Source: Helianthus annuus (lineage: Eukaryota; Streptophyta; Magnoliopsida; Asterales; Asteraceae). Taken from it: a stretch of DNA of 64,000 nucleotides. The position numbers and the translations under genes were made by a program. Below, one piece after another: positions 1-10,571 of the stretch. Within the stretch, counting starts at the first letter, position 1. Each line of letters begins with the position of its first letter. The stretch covers positions 59,635,577 through 59,699,576 of the forward strand of contig NC_035448.2 of NCBI RefSeq assembly GCF_002127325.2, read 5' to 3'. The notes under the pieces are model-generated. The model did not search any database and was not told the origin of the DNA. It saw nothing but the letters and a program-made list of their open reading frames with translations.

Positions 1-368
1 AGAGCATAAGCTGCAGAGATTCCACGTTTGTTACGTTCGGCTGTCCACCAGTCGAGTGCTAGCGATTGAAAAACTCCAGTAGCGCAAGTAGTACGGAAAC
101 TATCGGGACACCCACTCTGACGAAGGGTAACTTCGATAGAATCGAACCACTGGAGTAGTTGGGACACACCTCCTTCACCCGTGAACTCCATCGGGTCACA
201 GGCTTTGAAGTGTTTATAGAGGAAAGCAGATTGCGGCGCTTCTGTCTTATAGTCTTCCGAGGTTCGAGAGTTGCTGAGAGAGTGCACTTTAGCGACAATT
301 TGAGGAATGACCTTGGCCACTTCCCTGGCCACAAGTGAAGCAATCCTCTTTTCGTCCCTTCGTTTGGC
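1..368 (-). CDS. Partial Ty3/gypsy Gag (family A), cut by window start
   Basis: The minus strand is open from just after a TGA (369-371) down to base 1. It encodes about 120 residues typical of plant gypsy Gag: a stretch with KHFKACDPMEFTGEGG, then LLQWFDSIEV, then an ALDWWT motif near the window edge. Gag forms the virus-like particle around element RNA. The sequence is established by translation; the family assignment is from remembered similarity. No ATG lies in this frame before the upstream stop, so the start is either further upstream behind an intron, as in the related elements later in the window, or has been lost. The rest of gag and pol lies outside the window. Element orientation agrees with the primer site and LTR to its right. 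Confidence 0.75.
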
Positions 369-371
369 TCA

Positions 372-1583
372 TCTCCTGGCTGACATTCTCGAAGCAGGGT
401 TGTTGGAAGGCATCTAGACAGAGGGACTTGGAGTGAGATTCGATCATAATGGTTTTAAGTTTTGCGATGCGATGCGATTTGAGTGCGATCAAAACTTGTT
501 GCGGGTAGTATATTAATACGTATTTACATAGGAGCCACATAGGAAACACGAATGTCCTAAGTACTCACGCAAAACACATAAGCGATTTCGTTTGTATATA
601 TGTATAATCGTGACACTTACTCAGATGTTTGTATAGATAGCGCGAGGACGCGATGAGAAGAGAGAGCGAATTGTTAGGCTTTAGTTTTGTTGCGAACATT
701 CGGTTCTCGTTTTAGATTGCGATAGCTGTGCTAGCTGTGCGTTCATAAAGCGGGGAGCGAAAATCGATAAACCGAGAAATCGTTAAAGCATAAAAATTTA
801 AATCGTAATCACGTAAGCGTAAAATGAGTAAAACCAGCGAACTGTAGGCTAGAAAGTTCGATAGAATGCCCTGGGTGTTTAGGCGTTGACTACCCAAGTC
901 ATCCAACTATACTTTACAAGTTCGTGCACGCGCGCTGACCTAGTAGACTATGCTTCCACTAGAATGCAGCTCATGGCACTCGTCCTTCTATTCATCACGC
1001 GGGTTGAGACATTTGGTATAGTCGAGTCTTTGGTGAGAGTTTTTCGAAAACCATTTTAGGGAATGGAACAGGTCGTTAAGGTATGGGTTTCACCCCTGAC
1101 TTAACAATTTTGTTCCCGACTGTGGTTGTGCTCATCGAAATAAATTCGAGAGTTCCACTAGATTGAAATAGAGATTTCTGTCGAGATATGGATGTCACTC
1201 CTGACTCGACAGAAGTTTCTCGTGCTAGAATAACGCGCTTAGTGAGCGATCTATTGAGAGTTCCAGGTTTTCACACCTCATCTCGACACGACCACTCGTT
1301 GGTGTTATGCGAGTATCGTAAAACGTGTGTATTGTATAAGCCTTAGGAAAGGCTATGTAGTATTTAGCTTTAGGAAAAGTTTTCCTCGTTCGAAGCTGTA
1401 GTATGCGGTCTTCACACAAGGATGTAGTTTTAGCGATTTTGAATGAGAGCATCAAGTAGGCCCGTACAAACCCTACTGGGTTCGCACGAAGTCAGCTCGT
1501 TGGTACTTAGACTATAGACTAGGTCATTGCTAAGACTTCAACCCGGACTAGGTCGAATGTCTTACCTAATTCCCAATAGTTAT
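372..1583 (-). other. Leader region between gag and primer site, family A
   Basis: About 1.2 kb between the gag frame and the primer-binding site. No conserved protein is visible on either strand; the short open frames here are chance. In orientation it is the 5' untranslated leader of the family A element. Confidence 0.5.
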
Positions 1584-1596
1584 GGCTCTAATACCA
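1584..1596 (-). other. Primer-binding site (tRNA-iMet type), family A
   Basis: Read on the minus strand this is TGGTATTAGAGCC, one base off the standard plant PBS TGGTATCAGAGCC. It lies 3 bp inside the LTR edge at 1600, which fixes the orientation as minus and marks 1600-4048 as a 5' LTR for the gag to the left. Confidence 0.75.
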
Positions 1597-1599
1597 ATC

Positions 1600-4048
1600 T
1601 GTCACACCCCAACCTATGGCGGAATCTTCGGGGCGTGGCACTAGGCAAATCAGATTGCTTAGGAGAATCCATAACAACTATTTTGCGACAATATTTTATA
1701 CGTTCATTATCCTATACTAATAAACAAATACAATCACATAAGTTGCCACATATTTCATATTCTCTCGAACAATACAAATCCGACAACCGAGATTTTAGTT
1801 GAGTTTCTAGACTTCCTAGCTTGATTTGAAATAGCCTGCGATCTAACCTGCAACATACGTTAAAATAATGTCAATATAAAAGTTTGGCGAGCATACAGGT
1901 TTGATATGTAGTAGTGAAATAGATAAAAGCTGCGAATTTCCACATACATAAACATAATACACGACATATATACTCACAAAACTGATACTACCAGCTAACT
2001 CCTCAAGCTTCGATTGCGATTGCTAAACTAGACCCCATCGTGCGCAGTAGTACTACACTAGTCATGGTGGGACATCACGAGTATAAGTCCTAGCACACAT
2101 GTAACTAGCATCACGTATAACTATGCACGTAAGTCATTCGCAAGTGATAAGTAGTTTAATTATTTGATGTAATTCGATTTGATAGCAACGTATGTTACAC
2201 CCAAAAGTGCAAAAGCAAAAAGGGTTCAAGTATACTCACAGTGCGTGTTCAGGAAGGAAACACAACTTGATTGGATTAATGGGAGCGCGTCTGAGATTAG
2301 CCTGGTTACAGTTTGATAGCGTAAGCATCGAACAGTGCGTTAAACGGTGGCGAGTGAACCAAGTGTCAGATGGTAATCCGATTGGATGGCCATTCGATGG
2401 GATTGTCACCTCGTTTGGTGAGGATGTGTTTATGTATGATGGTTTGCCTTTTGAAGTTTTCGTTGTAGCATTTAAAAATTAGAGAAATATCTCTACCCTT
2501 CAGGTCGGTCGATCGAACGACGGTTCGATCGGGTGGCAATCCGATTGGTAGGACACTTTAGTGAGAACAAGTTCACAGCAGTTTGTCACTCGATCGGATT
2601 GTAGTCCGATCGGGTGCCAGTCCGTTTGGAACTGTTATGTTGAAAATTGTTTAAGTGTTGAAGTTTAATCATCACATGGTCGAGTGGCAGTTCGATCGGA
2701 TAGTAATCCGATCGGTCAGCAGTTCGTTTCGATGTTCAAAATTAAAAGTGAAACATAAGTTAAATGTGGGGCCAAGGTGCAGGTCGATCGGGTGATTGTC
2801 CGATCAGGCGGAAATCCAATCGGATGACCTAATCGTCCTTATACTTGGTTGTTTTGATTGTTTGTAGTTTTATCGAGACGGTGTGACAATGTGCTAATCA
2901 ACAGAACCCCATCTTATCCCAAGTGACCCGATCGAACAGGAATCACCCTAGTTCAACCAGTTAACCGGTTCAAGATGGTTGTTCATGCTTAGTCCGAAAT
3001 CGGTGGTCTCGTGGATAGAATCTAGATCTTGAGCTAACACAATAGTAGAACTAGTAGAGGTCTGAACGAGATCCGATTCCATCGGTTTTGAGTGCTTTGA
3101 GTGTAAAAGAGTTGAAAGAAAGCTAGAAACCATCTTCCAAACCCTTTATTCATGATTACGTGTGGATCTATGCGAAAAATGTTGTTGAATCTGGTGGAAA
3201 TCCTTCAGATCTGAGTTGTTCTTGGTGGAATGAGGTCAAGACTTAAAGTTCATAAGAACTCCAGGATGACATCATCCTAGAACACCTCAAATCCATTGAT
3301 TTCATGGTTAAAAGTTAAGATTCAAAAGAGAAAATGATGAAGAGGTGCGTATAGATCATAGAAGTACAAGATCTGAGGTAGAAACTTACAAGAATTGCGA
3401 GGAATCGAGAGAAAATAGCCCCAAAGCGTGCTGGTCGAGTGAGAGCTGTCACATCAACTGCTGTTGATGTGACAAGTGGGTATTTATAGGCAAGTGGGTG
3501 GAAGGGCGGTGCAGTGGCTCGGATCGGATGGCAGTCCGATCGAGTGGCGCCTCGATCGGGTGGCTTTCCGTTCTGGTGGTAGCCCGATCGGATGGCCACT
3601 CGATCGGGTGGTCGCTCGATTGAGTGCATCCGACGAGTTATGTCTTGGCGTTTCGTTTTGATCATTAAGTGTTGTGATAGTTTGGTTACCCATTTTCACA
3701 CACATTTTCATATATTTATTATAATTAGTCACATTGGGTCGTATATACATATCCATATTCCAAACCTGCGATAATCGAGTTACATGTCCCTGCGAATGCG
3801 TTTTCGAGTATTGCGTTGCATTGCGACACGTCACGGCTATCAAGGAGGGTAGAATTGGTCCTCACTCGACATCATCGTGGTTGTCAGCAGTGCAATTGTA
3901 ATGTGATTGCAATGAAGTTTGCATAATATGCGAAAATACTACGATATAGCGATGTATGCGTTATAGTTACATTATGATCCGGATCTCTAGTGCTAGGCGT
4001 AACGAGTATATCGAGTAGTAACAACGCACGAACGTGCAGGTTGTTACA
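1600..4048 (-). repeat. Long terminal repeat, gypsy family A (copy 1, 2449 bp)
   Basis: Starts TGTCACACCCC and ends GTTGTTACA, the usual inverted TG..CA ends. A PBS flanks its left edge. A polypurine-type tract and an AAATTTCG motif flank its right edge, so the same LTR serves internal regions on both sides. Internal arrays of CCGATCGG-like palindromes occur at about 2360-2860 and 3510-3640. A minus-strand TATA box lies at 3481-3489. Related copies are at 4739-4953, 5545-6199 (inverted) and 40652-41094 plus 46677-48147. Confidence 0.8.
3481..3489 (-). promoter_or_regulatory. Candidate LTR TATA box, family A
   Basis: Minus-strand CTATAAATA in a C-rich setting, about 560 bp from the LTR 5' end, the position expected of a U3 promoter. 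A related CAATAAATACC lies at the equivalent place in the other family A LTR (about 48090). The palindrome array at 3510-3640 is immediately upstream in the direction of transcription. Confidence 0.5.
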
Positions 4049-4738
4049 GTCTCCCCTGCTTTAGGAAATTTCGTCCCGGAATTAATTCATAAGAAGGGTT
4101 GCGAGGGTTGATGCGAGTGGACGTAGCGATTAAAAGCGTCAAAATAAGCGAGCGATCGATTGAAATTTAACGAGCGAGAGTGTTGCGATGACTGGCGATG
4201 GCGATGAATAAGGTGATTCGTATGCAAAAGATGGCAACACACAGAAAGCGATCCAAAAGTGTCTTGAATTCTCGAAAAAGTTGATTAATTCGAAAGGTTT
4301 TAGAGAAAACTTGTTTATGAAAATCTTCTCACGGTGCGGCGGTGAACTGTATCGATGTTTACACCCACACTTTGAGTAGAGTTTTTGTTAGGTTACTAAA
4401 AGGTTTTAGGGTGATTGAAACTCGTTTTACGAAGTTTTCTCGTCACTCGGTATTGACTTGAGTCGATTGTCACACCAACGTCACAAGAAAATTTCGTTTG
4501 GTACAAAGATTTTGATTAAGTTTTAGAAAAATTTTGTAAGAAAAGTTTTGTTTCCCCAAAGGTTTAAATAATATCAAAAATTTTAATTTTTAATATCGGC
4601 CTCGCATGGCACTTTCCCACGAAAGTTCGACAATATGGCTAAAACACTTATATATAGGAAGTACCAGCGGCGTATCCACCATATTTTAGCCATATGGCTT
4701 CCGTCCCGTGAGGCGGTGTCATGTGTGTCTACATAGTA
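4049..4738 (-). other. 3' internal gypsy sequence and unassigned DNA
   Basis: Next to the LTR edge the minus strand reads a purine-rich tract (AAAGCAGGGGAGAC) preceded by CCGGGACGAAATTTCC, the same layout found beside the 3' LTRs of elements 1 and 2. The remainder (about 4100-4738) has no recognisable coding content. Confidence 0.5.
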
Positions 4739-4953
4739 CTGATATCAAGGAGGGTAGAATTGGTCCTCACTCGACATCATCATGGTTTTCAGCAGTGCAA
4801 TTGTGATGTGATTGCGGTAAAGTATGCGTAATATGCGAAAATACTGCGATATAGCGATGTATGCGTTATAGTTACATTATGATCTGAATCTCTGGTGCTA
4901 GGCGTAATGAGTATATCGAGTAGTAACAACGCACAAACGTGCGGGTTGTTACA
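4739..4953 (-). repeat. LTR fragment, family A (copy 2)
   Basis: A 215-bp piece that closely repeats the terminal part of copy 1 (about 3837-4048), including the GTTGTTACA end. The rest of this LTR is absent, so it is a truncated copy in the same orientation 0.9 kb away. Confidence 0.75.
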
Positions 4954-5544
4954 TCAACCCTCCTTGGAGGAGCCTAAGCCTGTGAAGAAGCTTGCATCTA
5001 TGGAGGTGGTGGAAGCACTGAACCGGTTGTGGCAGAGGTTGTAGTAGGCATGGAAGGAGAGCTCATGACTGATTTCGAAGCCATTGAAAATAGTTGTGTA
5101 AAAAGTTTTGAAAATAAGAAGCCAAGTAGCGATTTTAACAAAGCTTTTAGTAGAAATAGTACCACTTGCCCCACGGTGGCGCCAAATTGTTTTGGTCAAA
5201 AATTACCGAAGCAATTACGTGATCAAATTAGTTTGTGAGGTAGTGTGCTAGCAATGCTTGTGAAAAATATGTTAGTTTGTTCGTTTGTAAAAACAGTTTC
5301 AGGATATAACCTCAGGATATGAAATTATATCAATAATCAAACAATGAGCTGAAAAAATAAAGTTGGCAATGACAATTTATTTTTAGTTAATGGTTTGTAA
5401 CCGATACACTTAACTCGTGTTCTGTTCTTTTGAAACAATTATGCAATGGCATTGGAGCATGTTTTATTCATTTTTTATGTTCACCTATATTGATTTATGC
5501 AATGAGAACCGATCAGACCACACATCGCGCTTCCGCTACGAGCG
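4954..5544. other. Unassigned DNA between LTR fragments
   Basis: Includes a 69-codon plus-strand open frame at 5029-5238 that resembles nothing I know, and a TGGCGCC motif at about 5177 followed by TGTTTTGGTC, which could be the edge of another element. I cannot assign it. Confidence 0.3.
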
Positions 5545-6199
5545 GGTGTGACAGCATACGTTCATATCTAAAACACACTTATCAAAACACACCTATCAAA
5601 ACACACCACACGCTCTAAATTGATTATCACATCCGAATGTTTGACATACATATTTACACGTGATGCTTGATACATATGTGCTAGGACTCTTACTCGTGAT
5701 GTTCCACCTTAGCTAGTATAGTACTACAGTTCGACTCACACCCGACGGGGTCTAGTTAAGAATAACTCACACCGCTCCTTCACAGTCATCTCAGGACTTA
5801 GCTGGAAGTATTTGTCTAGTTAGTATATATGTTGTGTGTATCTCGTTTATGTATGTGGAAATTCGCAACGCTTTTATCTACTTTACTATTATATCAAACT
5901 TGTATACTCGCCAATACATTTTTGTATTGACTTTATTTTAACGTATGTTGTAGGTTAATCGCAGGTTATCTCGAATCAAGATTAGGAAGTCTAGAAACCC
6001 ACATAAAATCTAAGTTGTCAGATTTGTATTGTTTGAGAGACATGAAATCTATATGACTTTTTGTGATATATTTGTTTATTAGTATGGGATAATAAACTTG
6101 TTAAATATTGTTGCTAAATTAGTCGTTACGGATTCTCTTAAGCAATCTGATTCACTTAGTGTCGTGCCCCGATGATTCCGCCATCGGTTGGGGTGTGAC
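5545..6199 (+). repeat. Truncated LTR related to family A, inverted
   Basis: The reverse complement of this stretch follows the first about 600 bp of the LTR at 1600 with moderate divergence. It ends GGGGTGTGACA at 6199, the mirror of the TGTCACACCCC start. It is opposite in orientation to the neighbouring family A copies. No PBS follows, so it is a truncated or solo LTR. Confidence 0.7.
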
Positions 6200-7023
6200 A
6201 ATTGTAATAAGGAGTCATTCCCAAAATGGTGTGGGTTCAAGTGATAGTTATGAACAAAAGTGTAGGTATAGTAATATTGGGGATTTTGTGGGTGTGTTAA
6301 AAAAAAGTAGCGTTGGTTTCCAAATACCTAAGATGATGTAGATTGGAAATGGTGTAATTAGGCCAATGATCTTAAGGATTTCCGGAAAACGAGTAAATAG
6401 ATAGAGGGGTAGAGGAGATATGTTATATACCCGGGTATCTGACGGTTTGGATGTTACTGGATAGGATACTATAAAACCACCCGAGGAGCTTCCTAAACCG
6501 AGTAAAAGGATACATAATTCACCACCTAAAACTCAAGTATAGGTTGCAAAGAGCACCACCTAAGTTGCTACCTTGGATTGGCAATGGAAATGTTAGGTAG
6601 TAAATAATATAGGGGGAATAAACAACTAATGATTTGAGAGTAATCCCCTTCTCTTTTGTAATTCTTCTTCTACCATTCTTTAGTTCTTGATATCTCGATT
6701 ACCATTTTGTATCGTAATAGGATTAACAAAACAGGTTTGTTACAACCTCGGTTTAGTTGTTTGGTTTGAGTACTACATATTGATCAATTAGGTTATTTTG
6801 AGCATAAGAAGTATGATATTTAATGGTATAAGGAATTGAGTGATTTTTGGTTTGATTTGTATAACCTTAAGTATGCATTGTTTCTAGCTTTTCATATGGA
6901 TTAAGAATTGAAGTGAAACTAATGAATAGAACTTAGAAAACTAATTTGTATGAGTATGTGCATTAATCATTGAAAACGAGATATATTAGCTATGTGGTCA
7001 TGAGTTAAGTTAACATCAGCCAC

Positions 7024-7147
7024 TTGGGTTGTAGGCTTGTAGCCCAGTGGTAAGAACCAAAGCTTCTTTAGATAAACTCAACTTTTAATCTTTAGCAAGG
7101 TGTAATTTAGCAGTAGTGTGGCGAGTGTGTGATTTGCCTTTCAAAAA
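7024..7147 (+). repeat. Possible tRNA-derived SINE remnant
   Basis: TGTAGCCCAGTGGTAAGA at about 7034 matches a polymerase III A-box. About 100 bp on, the tail reads GTGTGATTTGCCTTTC, which resembles plant SINE bodies from memory. No clear B-box or poly(A) tail is seen, so this is tentative. Confidence 0.35.
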
Positions 7148-7251
7148 ATAGTTAACATGATAAACTCAGAAGAATCCCTCGGTCATGGGTTTACATTGTA
7201 TCTTTTATTGTATATATGCAACGGTTTACTTCTGGGTTAGTTTCTATCCAC

Positions 7252-7355
7252 AAATTCCACCCATAATTGGAATGATAATACGCACGGTTATAGGTAGATG
7301 CACAAGTTAAAACTTTTATGTTCATGTTCCCGCATCCCTATAGAATTGTGTATTT
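7252..7355 (+). repeat. Dispersed repeat, copy a
   Basis: Shares the order CCACCC..AATTGGAATGATAATA..GATGCACAA..ACTTTTAT..CATCCCT..TAGAATTGTGTATTT with 21037-21187 and 29023-29165. Not coding; superfamily unknown. Confidence 0.6.
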
Positions 7356-7418
7356 TAGCAAAGCGGATAACGTAATCCTACTTTAGAATGCTTATATTAG
7401 ACCACCCGTAGTGGGGTT

Positions 7419-9485
7419 TGTCACACCCCCAAAATCCACACGCGGAGTACCACCGCTTGGAGGCGTGACATGACCAGGATCAAGCCATCAATCATATTGA
7501 ACATAGCATAATATAAATAAGATAGTTCGTAAAACCCAATTCAATACAATTGATGTTCTAAACCAACCTAGTATCAATAGCAGAAGCATAAGTATGTAAA
7601 CCCAAAGTAAATCATAAGTTCAAATATTCGAAACGTTAAACATAGTATTCATGATCCATTGCCCACAACGACCCGCTCCTCCTTGTGCAAGCTCCATAAG
7701 TACCTAAGGTCCTGCAAGGCATGCAGCAGAGAGTCAACAACTAGTTGAGCGAGTTCACAGTTAATAGTTCAGTAACAGTATAGTGTGAGTAGTAACATGT
7801 TCGTTTGTGATGTCAGGTATCGTATCAGTTTCCATCGCGGCCTCCCAGGCAGGTATGCGAAGATATCAGGGGATGTTCCTCCCAAGTATTCTAGACTAGG
7901 TTTATTTGTATCGCGGCCTACCAGGCAGGTGTGCGAAGATTTGTATGTTTAGTTCGCGGCCTTCCTAAGGCAGGTGTGCGAAGTCAGTCATAATATCGCG
8001 GCCAACCCTTAGCAGGTGTGCGAAGATCGGTTCAGTAAGTGTTACTAGTCTAGTAGTGTCATATCGTTCGGTTCTATCAGCTGAGTATGTACAATAATTC
8101 AACAAATCCCATTCCCACCCGGGAACCCCATGCCTTGGCTGTGTGAACTCACCTTGGTTTGCTCGGCAGATACACAGAAAGTTCGAGTAAGCTATATGGT
8201 GATCAACCACGTCCTAGCATGGTTATCATACAAGTCAGGTTCGTATTCGAATATAGCACATAGGTTCTACACGTATTGTGGCAAATATAATCATGGCATA
8301 CACAAGTATTCATAGCAGTCCAATAGCAGTCACGTAAACAAGTCCAAGTATCCGGCCCAATCAATTGGGCTCGTGACAGTGTAAGTCCATTAGTGTGCAA
8401 GTGTTCGCGGTCTCGAGTCGAGACTAACGATCCCGAGTCGAGACTAAGCGGTCTCGAGTTGTACTGGTTTCGAGGTATCGAGTCGCAACAAGGAGGTCTC
8501 AAGTCATTATGGTCTAGTCGAGACTACACGGTCTCGAGTCGCAACAGGACCCGCAACCGTGGTCTCGAGTTGTGCTGTTGTGTGTTGGCAATTTGGTCTC
8601 GAGTCGAGACTAAGGGTTCTCGACTCGCAACCCGTGTCGAGACTAGCAGCTTGTAACAGTTTCCTTATTATCAGTTCAATCAGTTCCGTAATATCAGCAA
8701 ACAGATTTGGCAGTTTCACAATTCAGACCAATCAACATTCAATTCAGAATTCAAACACATTCATATCAATTAACAAATTTCCAACCATGCGATTAGCATA
8801 CCATCGATCAAACAGGGCATTTATCAACTTATTCATAAGAACCCTAATCATAACCAAAGCATAAACAATAACTACAGCTCATATGATTCGGTCCATCATG
8901 CAGTCAATCCGATTCACACCAAGAACAATAACAAGGATAGCAAACTTCGATCCGGTTATCATGCATACACATATCGTACAACATATCATACAACATATGA
9001 ACCGAGTTACTAGCATAAACCCTAACCGATCATGTAATCCGATTAATAACAACATCATCACATAATCACACATATAAACACGTAATCGGTAAACATACTA
9101 CTAACCGAGATGAGAAAAGGGAATGATCCGAATCCAAGAGCTTCGATGGAAAGGAATGCTCGGCTGCCTCGGTTCCGAGTCGAGAGAGAGAGAGTGTGTG
9201 TTCTAGGGTTTGTGTGTGTGAGGATGTTTTGTAAAAGTGTGAGATAGTTACCACATCTCAAAGTTTATGCGATTAGGGGATGGGCCGAACCCTCCCTTGG
9301 GCTGCCCCATGGTCTCGAGTCGGATGTGTGTGGCCCGAATGGGCTTGTGTAGTCGGGTGGGTCACGCAAGCATATAAACAAACATTCACAATTTCACACA
9401 AGGCACGTATAACATGTTATTCAAATAGAGTTCACATAATCACGTAACGTTACACAAAAGTAGGTTCGAAATACGGGTTGTCACA
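7419..9485 (-). repeat. Element 1, 3' LTR
   Basis: Begins TGTCACACCCCC and ends GGTTGTCACA. It is 2067 bp, like its partner at 14585. Contains about four tandem GCGGCC..GGCAGGTGTGCGAAG units (about 7835-8025), an array of GTCTCGA/TCGAGAC palindromes (about 8405-8645), and short GA and GT runs near 9180-9230. Open frames within it are mirrored exactly in the other LTR and are not genes. Confidence 0.95.
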
Positions 9486-9501
9486 TTATCCCCAACTTAA
9501 A
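9486..9501 (-). other. Polypurine tract, element 1
   Basis: Minus strand reads TTTTAAGTTGGGGATAA immediately before the LTR start TGTGACAACC, the position of the plus-strand primer for reverse transcription. It is preceded by the inverted repeat AAATTTCG/CGAAATTT (about 9508-9526). Confidence 0.7.
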
Positions 9502-9574
9502 AGAAATTTCGTCCCGAAATTTGGTACGCTCTCACTGAGGAAGCTAGGTAAGTTGTATAGGTAAGTTGTATCGT

Positions 9575-10549
9575 TCACTGGTTTTCCTGGGGTGTCACAT
9601 CCTCCCCCCGTTGATCTGGAATTTCGTCCCGAAATTCCGCAGTAGTAGCTTCAGCCTCAGTAGTGGTTGCATTGGTTTCGAATAACTGGGGATACTTTTC
9701 TGTCATCTGGTCTTCGCGTTCCCAGGTGTACTCTGGGCCACGTTTGGAGTTCCAACGAACTCGAACAAGAGGGATTCTCTTGTGTTTGAGGACCTTAACA
9801 TCCCGGTCCGTGATTTCTACAGGTTCTTCGACGAAGTGCAACTGTTCGTCGATAGTGAGCTCTTTCAAGGGGGTTATGAGGGTCTCATCTGACAAGCACT
9901 TCTTCAGATTCGACATGTGAAAAACGTTGTGAACTGCCCCGAGTTCAGCTGGTAGGTTCAGTCTGTAGGCTACTTTTCCTATCTTCTCAACGATCTCGAA
10001 TGGTCCGACGTACCGCGGATTTAGTTTGCCCCGTTTGCCAAAACGTACCACACCCTTCCAGGGTGAGACTTTAAGTAAAACCCGGTCCCCGACCTGAAAT
10101 TCCAATAGCTTCCTACGCTTATCCGCGTAGGCTTTCTGACGGTCGCGTGCTGCCGCCATGCGTTGTCGTATTTGTGCAATCTTTTCTGTGGCGTCCACTA
10201 CAATCTCCGGACCCGTGATCTGACTATCCCCCACCTCTGCCCAACAGAGAGGTGACCGGCATTTACGCCCGTACAATGCCTCGAATGGAGCGGCTTGTAT
10301 GCTGGTGTGATAACTGTTATTATATGAAAACTCCACTAACGGAAGATGCTTTTCCCAGCCGTTGCCGAAATCGATAACACATGCCCGAAGCATGTCTTCA
10401 AGAGTTTGGATCGTTCGCTCAGACTGCCCATCCGTCTGAGGATGATATGCTGTGCTCATGTCTAAACGTGAGCCAAAAGATTTGTGCATCACTTGCCATA
10501 GCTCTGACGTGAATCGTGCATCCCGATCCGAAATGATGGAGGTGGGCAC
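9575..10549 (-). CDS. pol: Element 1 integrase C-terminal part with chromodomain-like tail (out of frame with the rest of Pol)
   Basis: A 324-residue open frame. Residues 7-12 (SDRDAR) hold the second catalytic Asp of the DDE integrase core, and Glu44 in the QSERT stretch is the third. A GPF/Y-type motif ([19 protein letters not shown]) is at 180-197. A chromodomain-like module at about 243-290 ([18 protein letters not shown]) is the part known in chromoviruses to steer insertion to chromatin. The apparent start Met is internal: the first part of the integrase is in another frame upstream, separated by a deletion. In this state the protein lacks its zinc domain and first catalytic Asp and should be inactive. 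The last about 20 residues overlap a PPT-like relic (see findings). Confidence 0.9.
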   Translation of the reverse strand: MPTSIISDRDARFTSELWQVMHKSFGSRLDMSTAYHPQTDGQSERTIQTLEDMLRACVIDFGNGWEKHLPLVEFSYNNSYHTSIQAAPFEALYGRKCRSPLCWAEVGDSQITGPEIVVDATEKIAQIRQRMAAARDRQKAYADKRRKLLEFQVGDRVLLKVSPWKGVVRFGKRGKLNPRYVGPFEIVEKIGKVAYRLNLPAELGAVHNVFHMSNLKKCLSDETLITPLKELTIDEQLHFVEEPVEITDRDVKVLKHKRIPLVRVRWNSKRGPEYTWEREDQMTEKYPQLFETNATTTEAEATTAEFRDEIPDQRGEDVTPQENQ

Positions 10550-10571
10550 CCCGTGCCTTGAAACAACTTCT

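Larger units (their letters stand above)
6200..7413. other. Gene-poor intergenic stretch
   Basis: No conserved protein on either strand. It holds a possible SINE remnant (about 7024-7147) and one copy of a dispersed repeat (7252-7355). Confidence 0.6.

Noticed and set aside
5171..5200. TGGCGCC motif as a primer-binding site
   Set aside because: No LTR end lies directly upstream, so a PBS cannot be supported.
7965..9261. Cluster of overlapping 60-100-codon open frames on both strands, repeated at 15131-16427
   Set aside because: They lie in the two LTRs of element 1, have no conserved domains, and are duplicated only because the LTR is.
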